A DNA stretch of 64,000 nucleotides from Oceanithermus profundus DSM 14977. GTDB lineage: Bacteria; Deinococcota; Deinococci; Deinococcales; Marinithermaceae. Location: the NCBI RefSeq assembly GCF_000183745.1, contig NC_014761.1:1178001-1242000 (forward strand), written 5' to 3'. Both the position numbers and the translations under genes were made by a program. Under the pieces are notes generated by a model. That model made no database searches. It saw only the letters and a list, made by a program, of their open reading frames with translations, and was not told the DNA's origin. Positions 8,134-18,118 of this stretch are shown one piece after another. How positions within the stretch are numbered: the first letter of the stretch is position 1; each line of letters starts with the position of its first letter.

Positions 8134-9276
8134 TCACACGATATTCTGCTCTTGTACTTTTCTTCCCTGCTCGAATCGGTCGTACCGCAGCGGATCGATG
8201 TCGATCGTACGGGCGCGTCCGTCCACCACCTCTTCGGCCAGGACCCGGCCCACGGCCGCGGCCTGCTGCACCCCGTGGCCGCTGAACCCCACGGCGTTGA
8301 CCCAGCCCTCCACCCCTGGCATCCAGCCCAGGATGGGGTTGTGGTCGGGGGTGACGGCGTAGTAGCCCCACCAGCTGGCGCGGTGATCCAGCCCGGCCCG
8401 CTCGAGCCAGGGGAAGCGGCTCAGGCCCGCTTCCAGGGTGGGCTCGAGCCAGCCCCAGTCCATCCCCTCGCGGAAACCGTGCGGCTCGTCCGGGTTCGAC
8501 CGGCCGAAGAGCACCCGCTCCCCCTCACCGCGCAGGTAGAAACCCGTGGCCACGTCCACGGAGAGCGGCAGTCCCTGGGCCTCGGGCAGGGGCCCGGTCA
8601 TGAAGACCATCCGCCGCACCGGCGCGACGGGCAGCTCGAAGCCCGCCCGCCGCGCGACCTCGCCCGCCCAGGCGCCCGCAGCGTTGACGACCACCCCCGC
8701 CACGAACGCGCCCCGGGGCGTGCGCACCCACCAGCCACCCCGCTCGCGACGCGCTTCCAGAAGCGGGGTTTCGGTGTAAAGCACCGCCCCCTGCGACCGC
8801 GCCGCCGCGAGGTAGGCGTGGGCGACCGCGTGAGGATCGATCACCCCGTCGGCCGGGCCCCAAGTGGCGAAGGCCAGCCCCTCGGGGTCGAAGGCCACCC
8901 GGCGCGCGGCCTCTTCGAGGTCGAGCCGCAAGGCGGGCACCCCCTCGGCACGCTGCACCGCCAGCGCGGCCTCGTAGGCCGCTTCCATGCCCCTCGGAAC
9001 CAAGAAGAGGTAACCGATCGGGCGGTAACCGCTGGAAACGCCGAAGGCCTCCTCGAAGTCGCGGTACTCCTGGATGCTGGCCCAGCTGAGCCGGACGTTC
9101 ACGGCCTCGCTGAACTGGACCCGCACCCCCGCGGCGCTCTTCGCCGTCGCTTGGGCCGCGGGCACCGGCGCCGCCTCGAGCACGCCCACCTGCAGGCCCC
9201 GCTCCGCAAGACGAAAGGCCACGGCCGAACCGACGATGCCGGCCCCGATTACGATAACGTCGAACGTGCGTTCCAT
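8134..9276 (-). CDS. FAD-dependent oxidoreductase, DAO superfamily
   Basis: 380 aa. The FAD-binding Rossmann motif VIVIGAGIVGSAVAFRLAERG is at the N-terminus, and the C-terminal FSGHGVQQAAAVGR segment closes the FAD site in DAO-family enzymes (sarcosine oxidase, glycine/D-amino-acid oxidase, FOXRED1-like dehydrogenases). It should oxidise a secondary or primary amine to an imine. The actual substrate cannot be read from the sequence. The promoter box TATAGT (minus, 9285-9290) lies 8 bases before the ATG and overlaps the box of the divergent gene. Confidence 0.85.
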   Translation of the reverse strand: MERTFDVIVIGAGIVGSAVAFRLAERGLQVGVLEAAPVPAAQATAKSAAGVRVQFSEAVNVRLSWASIQEYRDFEEAFGVSSGYRPIGYLFLVPRGMEAAYEAALAVQRAEGVPALRLDLEEAARRVAFDPEGLAFATWGPADGVIDPHAVAHAYLAAARSQGAVLYTETPLLEARRERGGWWVRTPRGAFVAGVVVNAAGAWAGEVARRAGFELPVAPVRRMVFMTGPLPEAQGLPLSVDVATGFYLRGEGERVLFGRSNPDEPHGFREGMDWGWLEPTLEAGLSRFPWLERAGLDHRASWWGYYAVTPDHNPILGWMPGVEGWVNAVGFSGHGVQQAAAVGRVLAEEVVDGRARTIDIDPLRYDRFEQGRKVQEQNIV

Positions 9277-9284
9277 TTACAACG

Positions 9285-9292
9285 ACTATACT
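9285..9292. promoter_or_regulatory. Overlapping divergent -10 boxes (ACTATACT)
   Basis: The octamer holds TATACT on the plus strand (9287-9292, 6 bases before ATG 9299) and TATAGT on the minus strand (9285-9290, 8 bases before ATG 9276). Four bases are shared, so polymerase can open only one promoter at a time. Confidence 0.6.
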
Positions 9293-9298
9293 GGGACC

Positions 9299-9688
9299 AT
9301 GCTGCGCCGCCTTGGTCTGATTCTCGCGCTCGCGGTCGTCCTGCTGCTCGGGGGCTTCCTGGCGTTCCGCTACTTCTTCTCGCCCGAGCGCCTCAACCAG
9401 ATCGGCCGCACCGTGGGCACCACCTTCGGCTTCGACTACGGCGTGGTCGAGTACTACAGCATGGGCCGGCTGGTGGCCCGCTTCTTCAACGTCGAGAAGC
9501 TGACCACCGCCAGCGGCACCTACGAGAACCAGACCCGGCCCTACCGCTTCGGCTACGGCTACCGCGACGCCAACCTGAACGGCGTCCTCGACCCCGAAGA
9601 GGCCGCCCTGGGTAAGGTTTACTTCGAGGTGCCCGTCTACGCCGAATACCTCTACTACGACGCCAAGCGCGACCCGCGCAAGCCCTGA
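9299..9688 (+). CDS. Membrane-anchored protein with one EF-hand-type loop
   Basis: 129 aa. Residues about 4-24 form a single N-terminal membrane segment (LGLILALAVVLLLGGFLAF), then a small extracytoplasmic domain. The stretch DANLNGVLDPEE fits the 12-residue calcium loop DxNxNGxxDxxE, so calcium binding is likely. No catalytic motif is seen and I do not recognise the rest. The start is decided by TATACT six bases upstream. A strong terminator follows. It may be a sensor or stabilising surface protein. Confidence 0.75.
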   Translation: MLRRLGLILALAVVLLLGGFLAFRYFFSPERLNQIGRTVGTTFGFDYGVVEYYSMGRLVARFFNVEKLTTASGTYENQTRPYRFGYGYRDANLNGVLDPEEAALGKVYFEVPVYAEYLYYDAKRDPRKP

Positions 9689-9702
9689 CGCCCGCCCAAA
9701 CG

Positions 9703-9739
9703 CCATGCGCCCCGGCAGTTGCCGGGGCGCATGGTTTTT
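9703..9739 (+). terminator. Rho-independent terminator
   Basis: CCATGCGCCCCGGCA (9703-9717) and its exact complement at 9720-9734 form a near-perfect 14-15 bp stem, followed by TTTTT (9735-9739). It ends the transcript of the EF-hand protein. Confidence 0.9.
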
Positions 9740-9747
9740 CCGCAGCG

Positions 9748-11340
9748 TTAAAGGCCCAGAAGCGCCTTCCAGTCCTCGGGGGCCTTGGGCGCGGTGTACT
9801 CGGTGTCCATCTGGGCGAGCTGCAGCTTGCCCGAGAACTCGTCGTTCACCGCCTGCCACTCGGTGTACTCCTCGATGACCCAGATGCCGCTCTCGCGCGC
9901 ACCGTTGCCGCTGGCGCGGGTGCCACCGAAGGGCATGTGCGCCTCGGCGCCCACGGTGGTGTTGTTGATGTTCGTCATGCCGGCGCGGATCTCGTTCTTG
10001 AAGCGGTAGGCCCAGAAGCGGTGGTTGGTGTAGATGGCGCTCGAGAGGCCGTAGGGGTGGTCGTTGGCCGTTTCGATGGCCTCGTCGATGCCGTCCACCT
10101 TGATGAGGTTGATCGTAGGGCCGAAGATCTCTTCGCGGGTCTGCTTCATGCCGCGCTCGGCCTCCCAAACCGTGGGGTGGCCGAAGAGGCCCTTGTCGGG
10201 GTCGCCCTTGAAGTTGGGGTAAGGGTTGTCCTTGGTGATGCGCCCCTTGCCCAGGAGCAGCTTGGCGCCGTCGGCCTCGCCCCAGTCGTAGTGCTCCATC
10301 CAGCGCTGGAAGAGGCGGTCGTTGAAGAAGGGGCCGTAGTGAACGTCCTCGTGAGCCACCGGGTCGCCGATGACGGTGCTTTTCACCTTGGCCAGGAAAC
10401 GCTCCTTGAACTCGTCGTAGATAGGCGCGTCCACGATGATGTTGCCCGCGCTGGTGCAGCGCTGGCCGCCGGTGGCGAAGGCGCTCCACCACGCGCCGGT
10501 GACGGCGTTCTCGAGGTCGGCGTCGCGCATGACCACGAGCGGGTTCTTGCCCCCGAGCTCGAGCGTCGCCTTGATGAGCGCCCGGCCCGCCTTTTCGCCG
10601 ATGATGCGCCCCACCTTGGTGCTGCCGGTGAAGGCGAACTTGTCGAAGAGCCCTTCGTCGATGCCGCTCACCACCCACTCGCCGGTGCTGCCCGCGCCGC
10701 CGCCGAAGACCACGTTGATCACCCCCGGCGGCAGGCCCGCCTCCTCGAAGAGCTTGACGAAGACGTAGGAGAGCACGGGCGAGTCGTCCGAGGGCTTCCA
10801 GACCACGGTGTTGCCGGTGAGCACCGCGGGGATCAGCTTCCAGCTGGGCACGGCGATGGGAAAGTTGCCGGCGGTGATCATCCCCACCACGCCCAGGGGG
10901 CGGCGGTAGGTGGAGAGGTCCTTGTTGCGCAGCTCGCTGGGTACGGTCTGGCCGTAGAGGCGGCGGCCTTCGCTGGCGAAGAAGACCGCGGTGTCGATGG
11001 CCTCCTGCACGTCGCCGCGCGCCTCCTTGAGCGTCTTCCCCACCTCGCGCACCATCAGCCGGCTCAGGGTCTCTTTTTCGCGCTCGAGGATCTTGGCGAG
11101 CGCAAACAGCACCTGCCCACGGATGGGCGCGGGCGTGCGCGACCACTCGGCGTAGGCTTTTCGCGCCGCTTCGGCGGCGCGGCGCACCAGTTCGGGCGAC
11201 GATTCCGGAAAAACGCCCACCAGATCGTCGCGGTCGGCCATGTTGCGGCTCTCGAAGAGCGGCCCCCCCACGACCTCATCGCCCCCGATCAGGTGCCCGC
11301 CGTAGAAGACGCTGCCGAGTTTTCCTTTTTCGATCTTCAT
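9748..11340 (-). CDS. Aldehyde dehydrogenase family protein
   Basis: 530 aa, NAD(P)-dependent ALDH. The visible motifs are the cofactor site VVWKPSDDSPV, the glycine motif FTGSTKVGR, the general-base loop LELGGKNPLVV and the catalytic cysteine in GGQRCTSAGN. It should oxidise an aldehyde to the acid. The motif LGGKNP is like that of semialdehyde dehydrogenases, but the substrate is not certain. It is the third gene of an operon with an M20 peptidase and YbjQ, 9 bases after the latter, which suggests a role in amino-acid or peptide breakdown. Confidence 0.93.
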   Translation of the reverse strand: MKIEKGKLGSVFYGGHLIGGDEVVGGPLFESRNMADRDDLVGVFPESSPELVRRAAEAARKAYAEWSRTPAPIRGQVLFALAKILEREKETLSRLMVREVGKTLKEARGDVQEAIDTAVFFASEGRRLYGQTVPSELRNKDLSTYRRPLGVVGMITAGNFPIAVPSWKLIPAVLTGNTVVWKPSDDSPVLSYVFVKLFEEAGLPPGVINVVFGGGAGSTGEWVVSGIDEGLFDKFAFTGSTKVGRIIGEKAGRALIKATLELGGKNPLVVMRDADLENAVTGAWWSAFATGGQRCTSAGNIIVDAPIYDEFKERFLAKVKSTVIGDPVAHEDVHYGPFFNDRLFQRWMEHYDWGEADGAKLLLGKGRITKDNPYPNFKGDPDKGLFGHPTVWEAERGMKQTREEIFGPTINLIKVDGIDEAIETANDHPYGLSSAIYTNHRFWAYRFKNEIRAGMTNINNTTVGAEAHMPFGGTRASGNGARESGIWVIEEYTEWQAVNDEFSGKLQLAQMDTEYTAPKAPEDWKALLGL

Positions 11341-11349
11341 CGCTACCCC

Positions 11350-11661
11350 CTAGACCCGCACGGCCGTACCCGTGGCCGTGACCATGAGCATGCTCTGGCC
11401 GATGACCTCGTAGTCGAGGTCGATCCCGATCACCGCGTTGGCGCCCAGCTTCTTCGCCTCTTCAGCGAGCTCAGTGAGCGCGATCTCGCGCGCCTTCTTG
11501 AGCTCGGCCTCGTAGGCGCCGGAGCGGCCGCCGAAGACGTCGCGCACCGAAGCCATCAGGTCCTTGAAGATGTTGGCGCCGACGATGGTTTCCCCGTGAA
11601 CGACGCCTTTGTACTCTTGCACCGGCTTTCCGTCGATCTGGCTCGTGGTGGTCAGGATCAC
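11350..11661 (-). CDS. YbjQ/UPF0145 family protein
   Basis: 103 aa from the GTG at 11661. The pattern [29 protein letters not shown] and [13 protein letters not shown] is the conserved core of the UPF0145 (DUF74, YbjQ) family, small proteins forming ring-shaped oligomers of unknown function, sometimes called heavy-metal-binding. The GTG overlaps the TGA of the upstream peptidase (GTGA). A strong ribosome site (AAAGGAGG) lies inside the end of the peptidase gene. Confidence 0.92.
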   Translation of the reverse strand: MILTTTSQIDGKPVQEYKGVVHGETIVGANIFKDLMASVRDVFGGRSGAYEAELKKAREIALTELAEEAKKLGANAVIGIDLDYEVIGQSMLMVTATGTAVRV

Positions 11662-12998
11662 GCGGAGCCTCCTTTCAGGTACATGGGCAGCAGCCGCAGG
11701 AAGTTCTTGCTGGCCTCGATCCCCTTTTCGAAGTTGACGGCGTCGAACTTCTCGTTGGGGGCGTGCAGGTTGTCGCTCTCGAGCCCGAACCCCATGAGCA
11801 CCACCGGGGCCTCGAGCTCGCGCATGAAGTCGGCCACGATGGGAATGGAGCCGCCCTCGCGGGTGAAGACGGTCTCGCGCCCCCAGGCCTCCTCGAGCGC
11901 CTGAGCGGCGGCCTGCATGGGCGGCGAGTTCGTGGGGACGACCACCGGATCGCCTCCGTGGTGGCGGATGACCTCCATGGCGTACCCCTCGGGCAGGATC
12001 TCGCGCAGGTAGGCCTCGGCCAGGTCGGCGATCTTCTCCGGATCCTGGTCGGGAACGAGCCGCATCGAAAACTTGAAGAAGGCCTCCGCGGGGATGACCG
12101 TCTTGGAACCCTCCCCCTGGTATCCGGAGCCCAGGCCGTTCACGTCGAGCGTGGGCCGGGCCCAGCGGCGCTCCAGGATGCCGTAGCCGGGCTCGCCGGG
12201 GGTGGCCTCGGCCCCCACCTCGGCCTTGAAGGCCTCCTCGTCGAAGGGGAGTCGGGCCCACATCGCCCGCTCTTCGGGGGCGACGGGAACGACGTCGTCG
12301 TAGAAGCCGGGGATGCGGATCCAACCCATTGGATCCTTGAGCTGGGCGATCATCCAGGCGGCGGCGTGGGCGGCGTTGGGCACCGCGCCGCCGTAGGCGC
12401 CGGAGTGGACGTCACGGGCGAGGCCGCGCAGGCGCACCTCCAGGTAGGCGAGCCCGCGCAGGCCGTAGGTAAGCGTGGGCAGGCCCGGGGCGAACATCGG
12501 CGAGTCCGAGATCAGAACCACGTCGGCGGCCAAGCGCCGACGGTGCTCCTTGACGAAGGGGACCAGGTTGGGGCTGCCCACCTCCTCTTCGCCCTCGATC
12601 AGGAACTTGAGGTTGACGGGCAGGTCGTCGGCGAGCTGCATGGCCGCCGCCACGTGGGCAAAGACCTGCCCCTTGTCGTCGGAGGCGCCGCGGGCGTAGA
12701 TCTTTCCGTCCTTGATCGTGGGCTCGAAGGGTGGGGTCTCCCAGAGCTCGAGCGGGTCGGGCGGCTGCACGTCGTAGTGACCGTAGACGAGCACCGTAGG
12801 CGCCGAAGCGTCCACCTGCTTCTCGGCGTAGACGATGGGGTGGCCCGTGGTGGGAACGACCTCCACCGCGAACCCGGCCTCGGACAGACGATTGTCCAGC
12901 CAGTGCGCGGCGCGTTCGACGTCCTGCTTGTGGCTGGGATCCGCAGAAACCGAGGGAATGGCCAGGAATTCGAGGAGCTGATTCAGGGGATCGATCAT
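11658..12998 (-). CDS. M20 family dipeptidase
   Basis: 446 aa, about the normal length for long M20 peptidases such as carnosinase/CndP-type. The metal ligands are visible: YGHYDVQPP (His and Asp), GEEEVGS (catalytic Glu pair) and the C-terminal HAPNEKF histidine. It hydrolyses di- or small peptides with a dinuclear zinc centre in the cytoplasm. The ATG lies 6 bases after TAAACT (minus, 13005-13010), a leaderless start whose -10 box contains the stop codon of the HspR-like gene. It heads the operon with ybjQ and the aldehyde dehydrogenase. Confidence 0.93.
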   Translation of the reverse strand: MIDPLNQLLEFLAIPSVSADPSHKQDVERAAHWLDNRLSEAGFAVEVVPTTGHPIVYAEKQVDASAPTVLVYGHYDVQPPDPLELWETPPFEPTIKDGKIYARGASDDKGQVFAHVAAAMQLADDLPVNLKFLIEGEEEVGSPNLVPFVKEHRRRLAADVVLISDSPMFAPGLPTLTYGLRGLAYLEVRLRGLARDVHSGAYGGAVPNAAHAAAWMIAQLKDPMGWIRIPGFYDDVVPVAPEERAMWARLPFDEEAFKAEVGAEATPGEPGYGILERRWARPTLDVNGLGSGYQGEGSKTVIPAEAFFKFSMRLVPDQDPEKIADLAEAYLREILPEGYAMEVIRHHGGDPVVVPTNSPPMQAAAQALEEAWGRETVFTREGGSIPIVADFMRELEAPVVLMGFGLESDNLHAPNEKFDAVNFEKGIEASKNFLRLLPMYLKGGSA

Positions 12999-13007
12999 AC
13001 CCCTAGT

Positions 13008-13736
13008 TTAAGCGCCCTCGCCGCCCGCCTCCGGGGCCGCTTCACCTTCGGGCCCGCGCGCCTCGCCCACCTTCGCCAGGAGTTCGAGCCGCAGGCGGCC
13101 GATCTCGGCCTCGAAGCGTTCCTGCAACGCCTCGAGCTCCTGGCGCAGGCGCATGATCTCCTCGACTCCGGCGAGGTTGACGCCCAGCTCCTGGGTGAGC
13201 CGGCGGATCTCGCGCAGGTGTTCGATGTCGCGTTCGGAGTAGAGGCGGGTCTTGCCCGAACTGCGCTTGGGGCGGATTAGGCCCTTGCGCTCGTAGAGGC
13301 GCAGGGTCTGAGGGTGCATGTCCACCAGCTCGGCGGCGACGGAGATGACGTAGACGGGCCGGTCGCTGGGTGCGGCCTTGGACTCCTCCTCGACCTCGCC
13401 CGGCAGCGCGGGCGGCGTCTCGATCTTGGCCGCCTCATCCTGGAGGGCCTTCTTCAAGCGCTCGGCCTCGGCCTCGAAGCGTTCCTGCAACGCCTCGAGC
13501 TCCTGCCGCAGGCGCATGATCTCCTCGACGCCGGCGAGGTTGACGCCTAGCTCCTGGGTGAGCCGGCGGATCTCGCGCAGGTGTTCGATGTCGCGTTCGG
13601 AGTAGAGGCGGGTCTTGCCCGAACTGCGCTTGGGGCGGATTAGGCCCTTGCGCTCGTAGAGGCGCAGGGTCTGAGGGTGCATGTCCACCAGCTCGGCGGC
13701 GACGGAGATGATGTAAACCGGACGATCCTTGCTCAC
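13008..13736 (-). CDS. HspR-like MerR-family repressor with two tandem DNA-binding units
   Basis: 242 aa. HspR represses chaperone genes by binding HAIR operators. This protein contains the whole unit twice: residues 4-90 and 125-211 differ at only one position (Ile/Val). Each unit has the MerR winged helix ([45 protein letters not shown]) and a following coiled coil. Normal HspR is about half this length. The period is 121 codons. GTG 13736 has a ribosome site TGGAGG 8 bases upstream and a TATAAT promoter. No dnaK/dnaJ/clpB is nearby, so the target is unknown. The tail is Ala/Gly/Glu-rich. Confidence 0.85.
   Translation of the reverse strand: MSKDRPVYIISVAAELVDMHPQTLRLYERKGLIRPKRSSGKTRLYSERDIEHLREIRRLTQELGVNLAGVEEIMRLRQELEALQERFEAEAERLKKALQDEAAKIETPPALPGEVEEESKAAPSDRPVYVISVAAELVDMHPQTLRLYERKGLIRPKRSSGKTRLYSERDIEHLREIRRLTQELGVNLAGVEEIMRLRQELEALQERFEAEIGRLRLELLAKVGEARGPEGEAAPEAGGEGA
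13104..13348 (-). repeat. Tandem repeat unit of the hspR-like gene, copy 2
   Basis: This 245-bp stretch matches 13467-13711 with three visible mismatches, at an offset of exactly 363 bp. The offset is a multiple of three, so the duplication is in frame. The flanks diverge at once. Confidence 0.9.
13467..13711 (-). repeat. Tandem repeat unit of the hspR-like gene, copy 1
   Basis: Partner of 13104-13348. This copy lies at the 5' end of the gene. Confidence 0.9.
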
Positions 13737-13770
13737 AGTGCGGCCTCCAGGAAGATCACCTTGACATCTC

Positions 13771-13781
13771 CATTATAAACT
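13771..13781 (-). promoter_or_regulatory. -10 region (TTTATAATGG) of the hspR-like gene
   Basis: Read on the minus strand, a consensus TATAAT lies about 40 bases before the GTG, with a Shine-Dalgarno (TGGAGG) between. A poor TTTCGT lies 18 bases upstream as the -35. CTTGACA in the leader resembles a HAIR half-site, but no full inverted repeat is present. Confidence 0.5.
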
Positions 13782-13825
13782 TCCTGCGGCCCGTGACGAA
13801 AGCCTTCTAGGCCTCGGCGGTTGAA

Positions 13826-13855
13826 GAATCGCCCGGCGTTCGGACCGGGCGATTC
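13826..13855 (-). terminator. Terminator after the malic enzyme gene
   Basis: GAATCGCCCGG and its complement CCGGGCGATTC form an 11-12 bp stem with an 8-base loop, followed on the minus strand by TTC. The U-tract is weak. Confidence 0.6.
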
Positions 13856-13870
13856 TCGGAGAGGAAGACG

Positions 13871-15613
13871 CTACTCCTCGGGGGTGCCCTTGACGTAGGG
13901 GAGGTAGTGCGGCTCCCAGAAGTGCCGGCGCACGTAATCGAGGACGTCGTGGTCGGCCAAACCGTCGAAGCGGTTCGTCGCGGCCACGCCGTCGGCGACG
14001 GCCTGGAGGATCACCTTGGCCGCCACGTGGACGCTGGCCTCGCGCATCTCGCGCACGAAGGGGTAGACCATCCCCTGTTCGATGTGGGAGCGGTCGACGA
14101 AGTCGGCCAGCGCGTAGGAGGCCGCGAGGACCATGCCGTCGGTGATCTCGCGCGCGTGCGCAAGGATGGCGCCGAAACCCAGCCCGGGAAAGATGAAGGC
14201 GTTGTTGCCCTGGCCGATGGGGTAGGTCTTGCCCTTGTACTCCACCGGGTCGAAGGGGCTTCCGGTCGCCACGATGGCCGCGCCCTCGGTCCAGTGGAGG
14301 ATGTCCTCGGGCAGCGCCTCGGAAGCACTGGTGGGGTTGGACAGGGGGAAGATCACGGGGCGGTCGGTGGCCTCGAGCATCGCCTTGACCACGGGCTCGT
14401 TGAAATCGCCGGGGCGCCCCGAGAGCCCAAGCAGCACCGTGGCCCGGGCGTTCTGGATGACCTCGAGCAGGTGCGGAGCCTTGCCGCTGAAGGTCCAGTC
14501 GGCCACTTCGGCGGGGTCGTGGGCATACGGGCGCTTGTACGCCTCCATCGCCCGGTCGCTGAGGAGCAGCCCCTTGGAGTCGAGCACGTAGACGCGCTTC
14601 CTGGCCTCCTCCTCGCTGAGCCCCTCGCGGATCAGACCCTGGACGATCGCCCAAGCGACGCCGACGCCGCCGGCGCCCGCGCCGTAGACGACGAAGACCT
14701 GGTCGGTCACCGGCTCGTTCTTGATCTTCATGGCGTTCAGCACGCCCGCCCAGGTGACGGCGCCGGTGCCCTGGATGTCGTCGTTGAACGAAGGCAGCTC
14801 CTTGCGGTAGCGCTCGAGCAGGGTGAAGGCCGCCTCCTTGGAAAAGTCCTCCCACTGGAGGATCGCCTTGGGGTAGCGCTTCTTGAAGGCCTGGACGAAG
14901 CGGTCCATGAACTGGTAGTAGGCCTCGCCCTTGAGGCGGTGGTGGCGCACGCCCAGGTAGAGGGGGTCCTGGAGCAGGTCCTCACGGTCGGTGCCCACGT
15001 CCAGCTCGATGGGCAGCGTCTTGTCGGGGGCCACGCCGCCGGCGCCCGCGTAGAGGGAAAGCTTACCGATGGAGATGGCCATGCCGCCGAAGCCTTGGTC
15101 GCCGATGCCGAGGATGGCCGAGGAGTCGGTGGCCACGACCAGCCGCACGTCTTCGAGGGGCACGTTGGCGAAGCACTGGTCGGCCTTGTGGATGTTCTCA
15201 GTGGAGAGCGCGAGCCCGCGGGGCAGGCGGTAGATGTGGGAGAACTCGCGGACCGCGTCGCCCACCGTAGGGGTGTAGATGATGGGCAGCATCTCCTCCA
15301 GGTGCTCGACGAGCAGGGCGTAAAACAGGACCTCGTTGCGGTCTTGCAGGTTGCGCAGGTAGATGTGCTTTTCCAGATCGTTGTCCTGAAGCCGGTACCT
15401 TCGGTAGACCCGCTCCTTTTGCTCTTCGATGCTGGTGATGTGCGCCGGCAGCAGCCCCTCGAGTTCCAGAAGTTCCCGCTCCTCGCGGGTGAAGGCGGTG
15501 CTCTTGTTGAGCAGGGGGATGCGCTGCAGCAGGAACCCGGTCACGTAAACCTCGAGGTAGCGGTGGCCGTTCTTGTCCCTCTTTACGTCGTAATAGCGGC
15601 TGACCTTGGCCAT
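13871..15613 (-). CDS. maeA: NAD-type malic enzyme
   Basis: 580 aa. It converts malate to pyruvate and CO2. [51 protein letters not shown] and the dinucleotide site [13 protein letters not shown] are classical malic-enzyme motifs. The frame is open upstream to 15700, but the ATG at 15613 ([16 protein letters not shown]) matches the family N-terminus and lies exactly 6 bases after TATGAT (minus, 15620-15625). The 29 residues before it are therefore unlikely to be translated. It diverges from malate dehydrogenase, so the two malate-consuming enzymes share one control region. Confidence 0.95.
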   Translation of the reverse strand: MAKVSRYYDVKRDKNGHRYLEVYVTGFLLQRIPLLNKSTAFTREERELLELEGLLPAHITSIEEQKERVYRRYRLQDNDLEKHIYLRNLQDRNEVLFYALLVEHLEEMLPIIYTPTVGDAVREFSHIYRLPRGLALSTENIHKADQCFANVPLEDVRLVVATDSSAILGIGDQGFGGMAISIGKLSLYAGAGGVAPDKTLPIELDVGTDREDLLQDPLYLGVRHHRLKGEAYYQFMDRFVQAFKKRYPKAILQWEDFSKEAAFTLLERYRKELPSFNDDIQGTGAVTWAGVLNAMKIKNEPVTDQVFVVYGAGAGGVGVAWAIVQGLIREGLSEEEARKRVYVLDSKGLLLSDRAMEAYKRPYAHDPAEVADWTFSGKAPHLLEVIQNARATVLLGLSGRPGDFNEPVVKAMLEATDRPVIFPLSNPTSASEALPEDILHWTEGAAIVATGSPFDPVEYKGKTYPIGQGNNAFIFPGLGFGAILAHAREITDGMVLAASYALADFVDRSHIEQGMVYPFVREMREASVHVAAKVILQAVADGVAATNRFDGLADHDVLDYVRRHFWEPHYLPYVKGTPEE

Positions 15614-15619
15614 GGCCCC

Positions 15620-15694
15620 ATCATAGGACTTTGCCTGCATGCAGATGTCCTGGTCCTTTTCGCGGCGCACGGGAGTAAAATTGAGCTCGGAGGT
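15620..15694. promoter_or_regulatory. Divergent promoter region maeA / mdh
   Basis: Minus strand: TATGAT at 15620-15625 (leaderless start of maeA). Plus strand: TAAAAT at 15676-15681 and ribosome site GGAGGT at 15689-15694 for mdh (ATG 15700). One side is leaderless and the other has a leader with Shine-Dalgarno. Confidence 0.55.
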
Positions 15695-15699
15695 ATCCA

Positions 15700-16653
<954 letters not shown>

Positions 16654-16667
16654 TTCTTCGGACCTTC

Positions 16668-16703
16668 GGGAAGGGGCGGCCACGGCCGCCCCTTCCCTAT
16701 TTT
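16668..16703 (+). terminator. Rho-independent terminator after mdh
   Basis: GGGAAGGGGCGGCC (16668-16681) pairs with GGCCGCCCCTTCCC (16684-16697), followed by TATTTT. The 130 bases from here to the next promoter show nothing else. Confidence 0.9.
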
Positions 16704-16835
16704 CTCGAGCCCCTGCGACCGCCGGCGGTATGGGGCCTCCCTTGGTTTTTGAGCGGCGGAGGGCAGTATGTGATTTTTGTTTCTTGCTTCCCTTTCGTGA
16801 GACTTTTCCCTGCTAGCTTTGGCTATGATGGCGGC

Positions 16836-17603
16836 ATGGACCCCGTAATCCACCGCACCGCTGGCAGCGTGTTGGAAATCGCCCTGAACCGACCCGACCG
16901 GCTCAACGCCCTCGACGAGACGACGCTCGAGGCCCTGGCCCGGGCGCTCGAGCGGGCCGAAGACGCGTCCGTGCGCGCCGTGCTGCTGCGCGGCGAGGGC
17001 CGGGCCTTCTGCGCCGGGCAGGACTTGCGCGAGGCCGCCGGCGGCGCGCTCGACTACCAGGCCCACCTGGCGCGCTACAACCGTGTCGTGCTGCAGATCC
17101 GCCGGCTGGCCAAACCCGTGGTCGCCGCCGTGCACGGGGTGGCCGCGGGCGCGGGGATGGCGCTGGCGCTCGCCGCCGACCTGCGGGTGCTGGGCCGCGA
17201 TACGCGGCTCACCACCGCCTTCGCGCGGATCGCCCTGGTGCCCGACTCGGGAATGACCTACACCCTTCCGCGCACCGTGGGCTGGGGCCGCGCCTTCGAG
17301 CTGCTGGCGCTCTCGCCCGACCTGAGCGCCGAGGAGGCGCAGCGCTACGGGCTTGCCAACCGCGTGGTGGACGAAGAACGGGTGCTTGAGGAGGCGCGTA
17401 CGCTGGCGGCGCGGCTGGCCGAAGGGCCGACGCGGATCTACGGCCTGATCAAGCACGCCCTCGACGAGAGCGCCCGGCTCGGCTTGGAGGAGGTGCTCGA
17501 GCTCGAGGCGCAGCTGCAGAAACTGGCCGGCGAGGGCGCCGACCACGAGGAGGGCGTGCGGGCCTTCCTGGAAAAGCGGCCCCCCCGCTTCGCAGGGCGG
17601 TAG
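16836..17603 (+). CDS. Enoyl-CoA hydratase/isomerase family protein, PaaG-like
   Basis: 255 aa, crotonase fold. RAFCAGQDL and HGVAAGAGMALALAADLRV form the oxyanion hole. VPDSGMTYTLPRTVGWGRAFEL resembles PaaG, the ring-epoxide isomerase of phenylacetate breakdown, in which the first acidic residue of typical hydratases is also replaced. Other paa genes are not nearby, so a general enoyl-CoA isomerase role is also possible. TATGAT at 16824-16829, 6 bases before the ATG, fixes the start. Confidence 0.85.
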   Translation: MDPVIHRTAGSVLEIALNRPDRLNALDETTLEALARALERAEDASVRAVLLRGEGRAFCAGQDLREAAGGALDYQAHLARYNRVVLQIRRLAKPVVAAVHGVAAGAGMALALAADLRVLGRDTRLTTAFARIALVPDSGMTYTLPRTVGWGRAFELLALSPDLSAEEAQRYGLANRVVDEERVLEEARTLAARLAEGPTRIYGLIKHALDESARLGLEEVLELEAQLQKLAGEGADHEEGVRAFLEKRPPRFAGR

Positions 17604-17644
17604 CTCCTCAGCGCCGGCTCAAACGGCTGGGGTAGGCTGAGGGC

Positions 17645-18118
17645 ATGAAACGGCTCGTTTGGATCTTGCTCTTCGCGGGGCTGGCGTTCGCGCAGACCGA
17701 AGGCACCAAGGCGGTACCGGTGACCGTGCTTGGTTTCGACCTCAACGTCGTCTGGCCGACGCCCACCCTGCAGATCTTCGGTCCCGACTGCGACCGCGCC
17801 TCCGAGAGCGGCTTCCAGCTGGCCCGCCAGCTGGACCCGCGGGTGCCCGAGGCGATCGAACGCTACGCCTGCTACCGGCTGATGGTCGGCGGGGCCGACA
17901 AGCAGGCGACGACCGTGAACTTCATCGCCGGATACACCCGCCAGGGTGCGGGTTACACGCTCACCTTCGAACAGAGCGACGCCGGCGGCCGCCTCGTTCA
18001 GGTCTGGGAAAAGCAGGACGCACCGGCGCTCGTTTACGTGTTCACCTTCCTGGAGGACCGGATCGATCTGCTCGTGGGGCAGGTGGCGCTAGCGGCCGCC
18101 GCCCAGCCCGGCTCCTGA
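17645..18118 (+). CDS. Secreted protein of unknown function
   Basis: 157 aa. The signal peptide MKRLVWILLFAGLAFAQ has an A-x-A-like cleavage site (AFA). Two cysteines in the mature part (GPDCDRA, RYACYRL) could form a disulfide. No recognised domain is seen. The start is set by TAGGCT (17633-17638) six bases before the ATG. The 3' end overlaps the convergent protoglobin gene by 30 bases. Confidence 0.75.
   Translation: MKRLVWILLFAGLAFAQTEGTKAVPVTVLGFDLNVVWPTPTLQIFGPDCDRASESGFQLARQLDPRVPEAIERYACYRLMVGGADKQATTVNFIAGYTRQGAGYTLTFEQSDAGGRLVQVWEKQDAPALVYVFTFLEDRIDLLVGQVALAAAAQPGS

Noticed and set aside
8125-8138. CRP-like palindrome TGTGATACTTCACA
   Set aside because: The spacer is 4 rather than 6 bases, and it lies at the end of a gene, over the FAD oxidoreductase stop codon, not near a promoter.
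13750-13765. HAIR operator (HspR site) upstream of the hspR-like gene
   Set aside because: Only a single CTTGACA half-site is present, without the inverted partner at the right distance.
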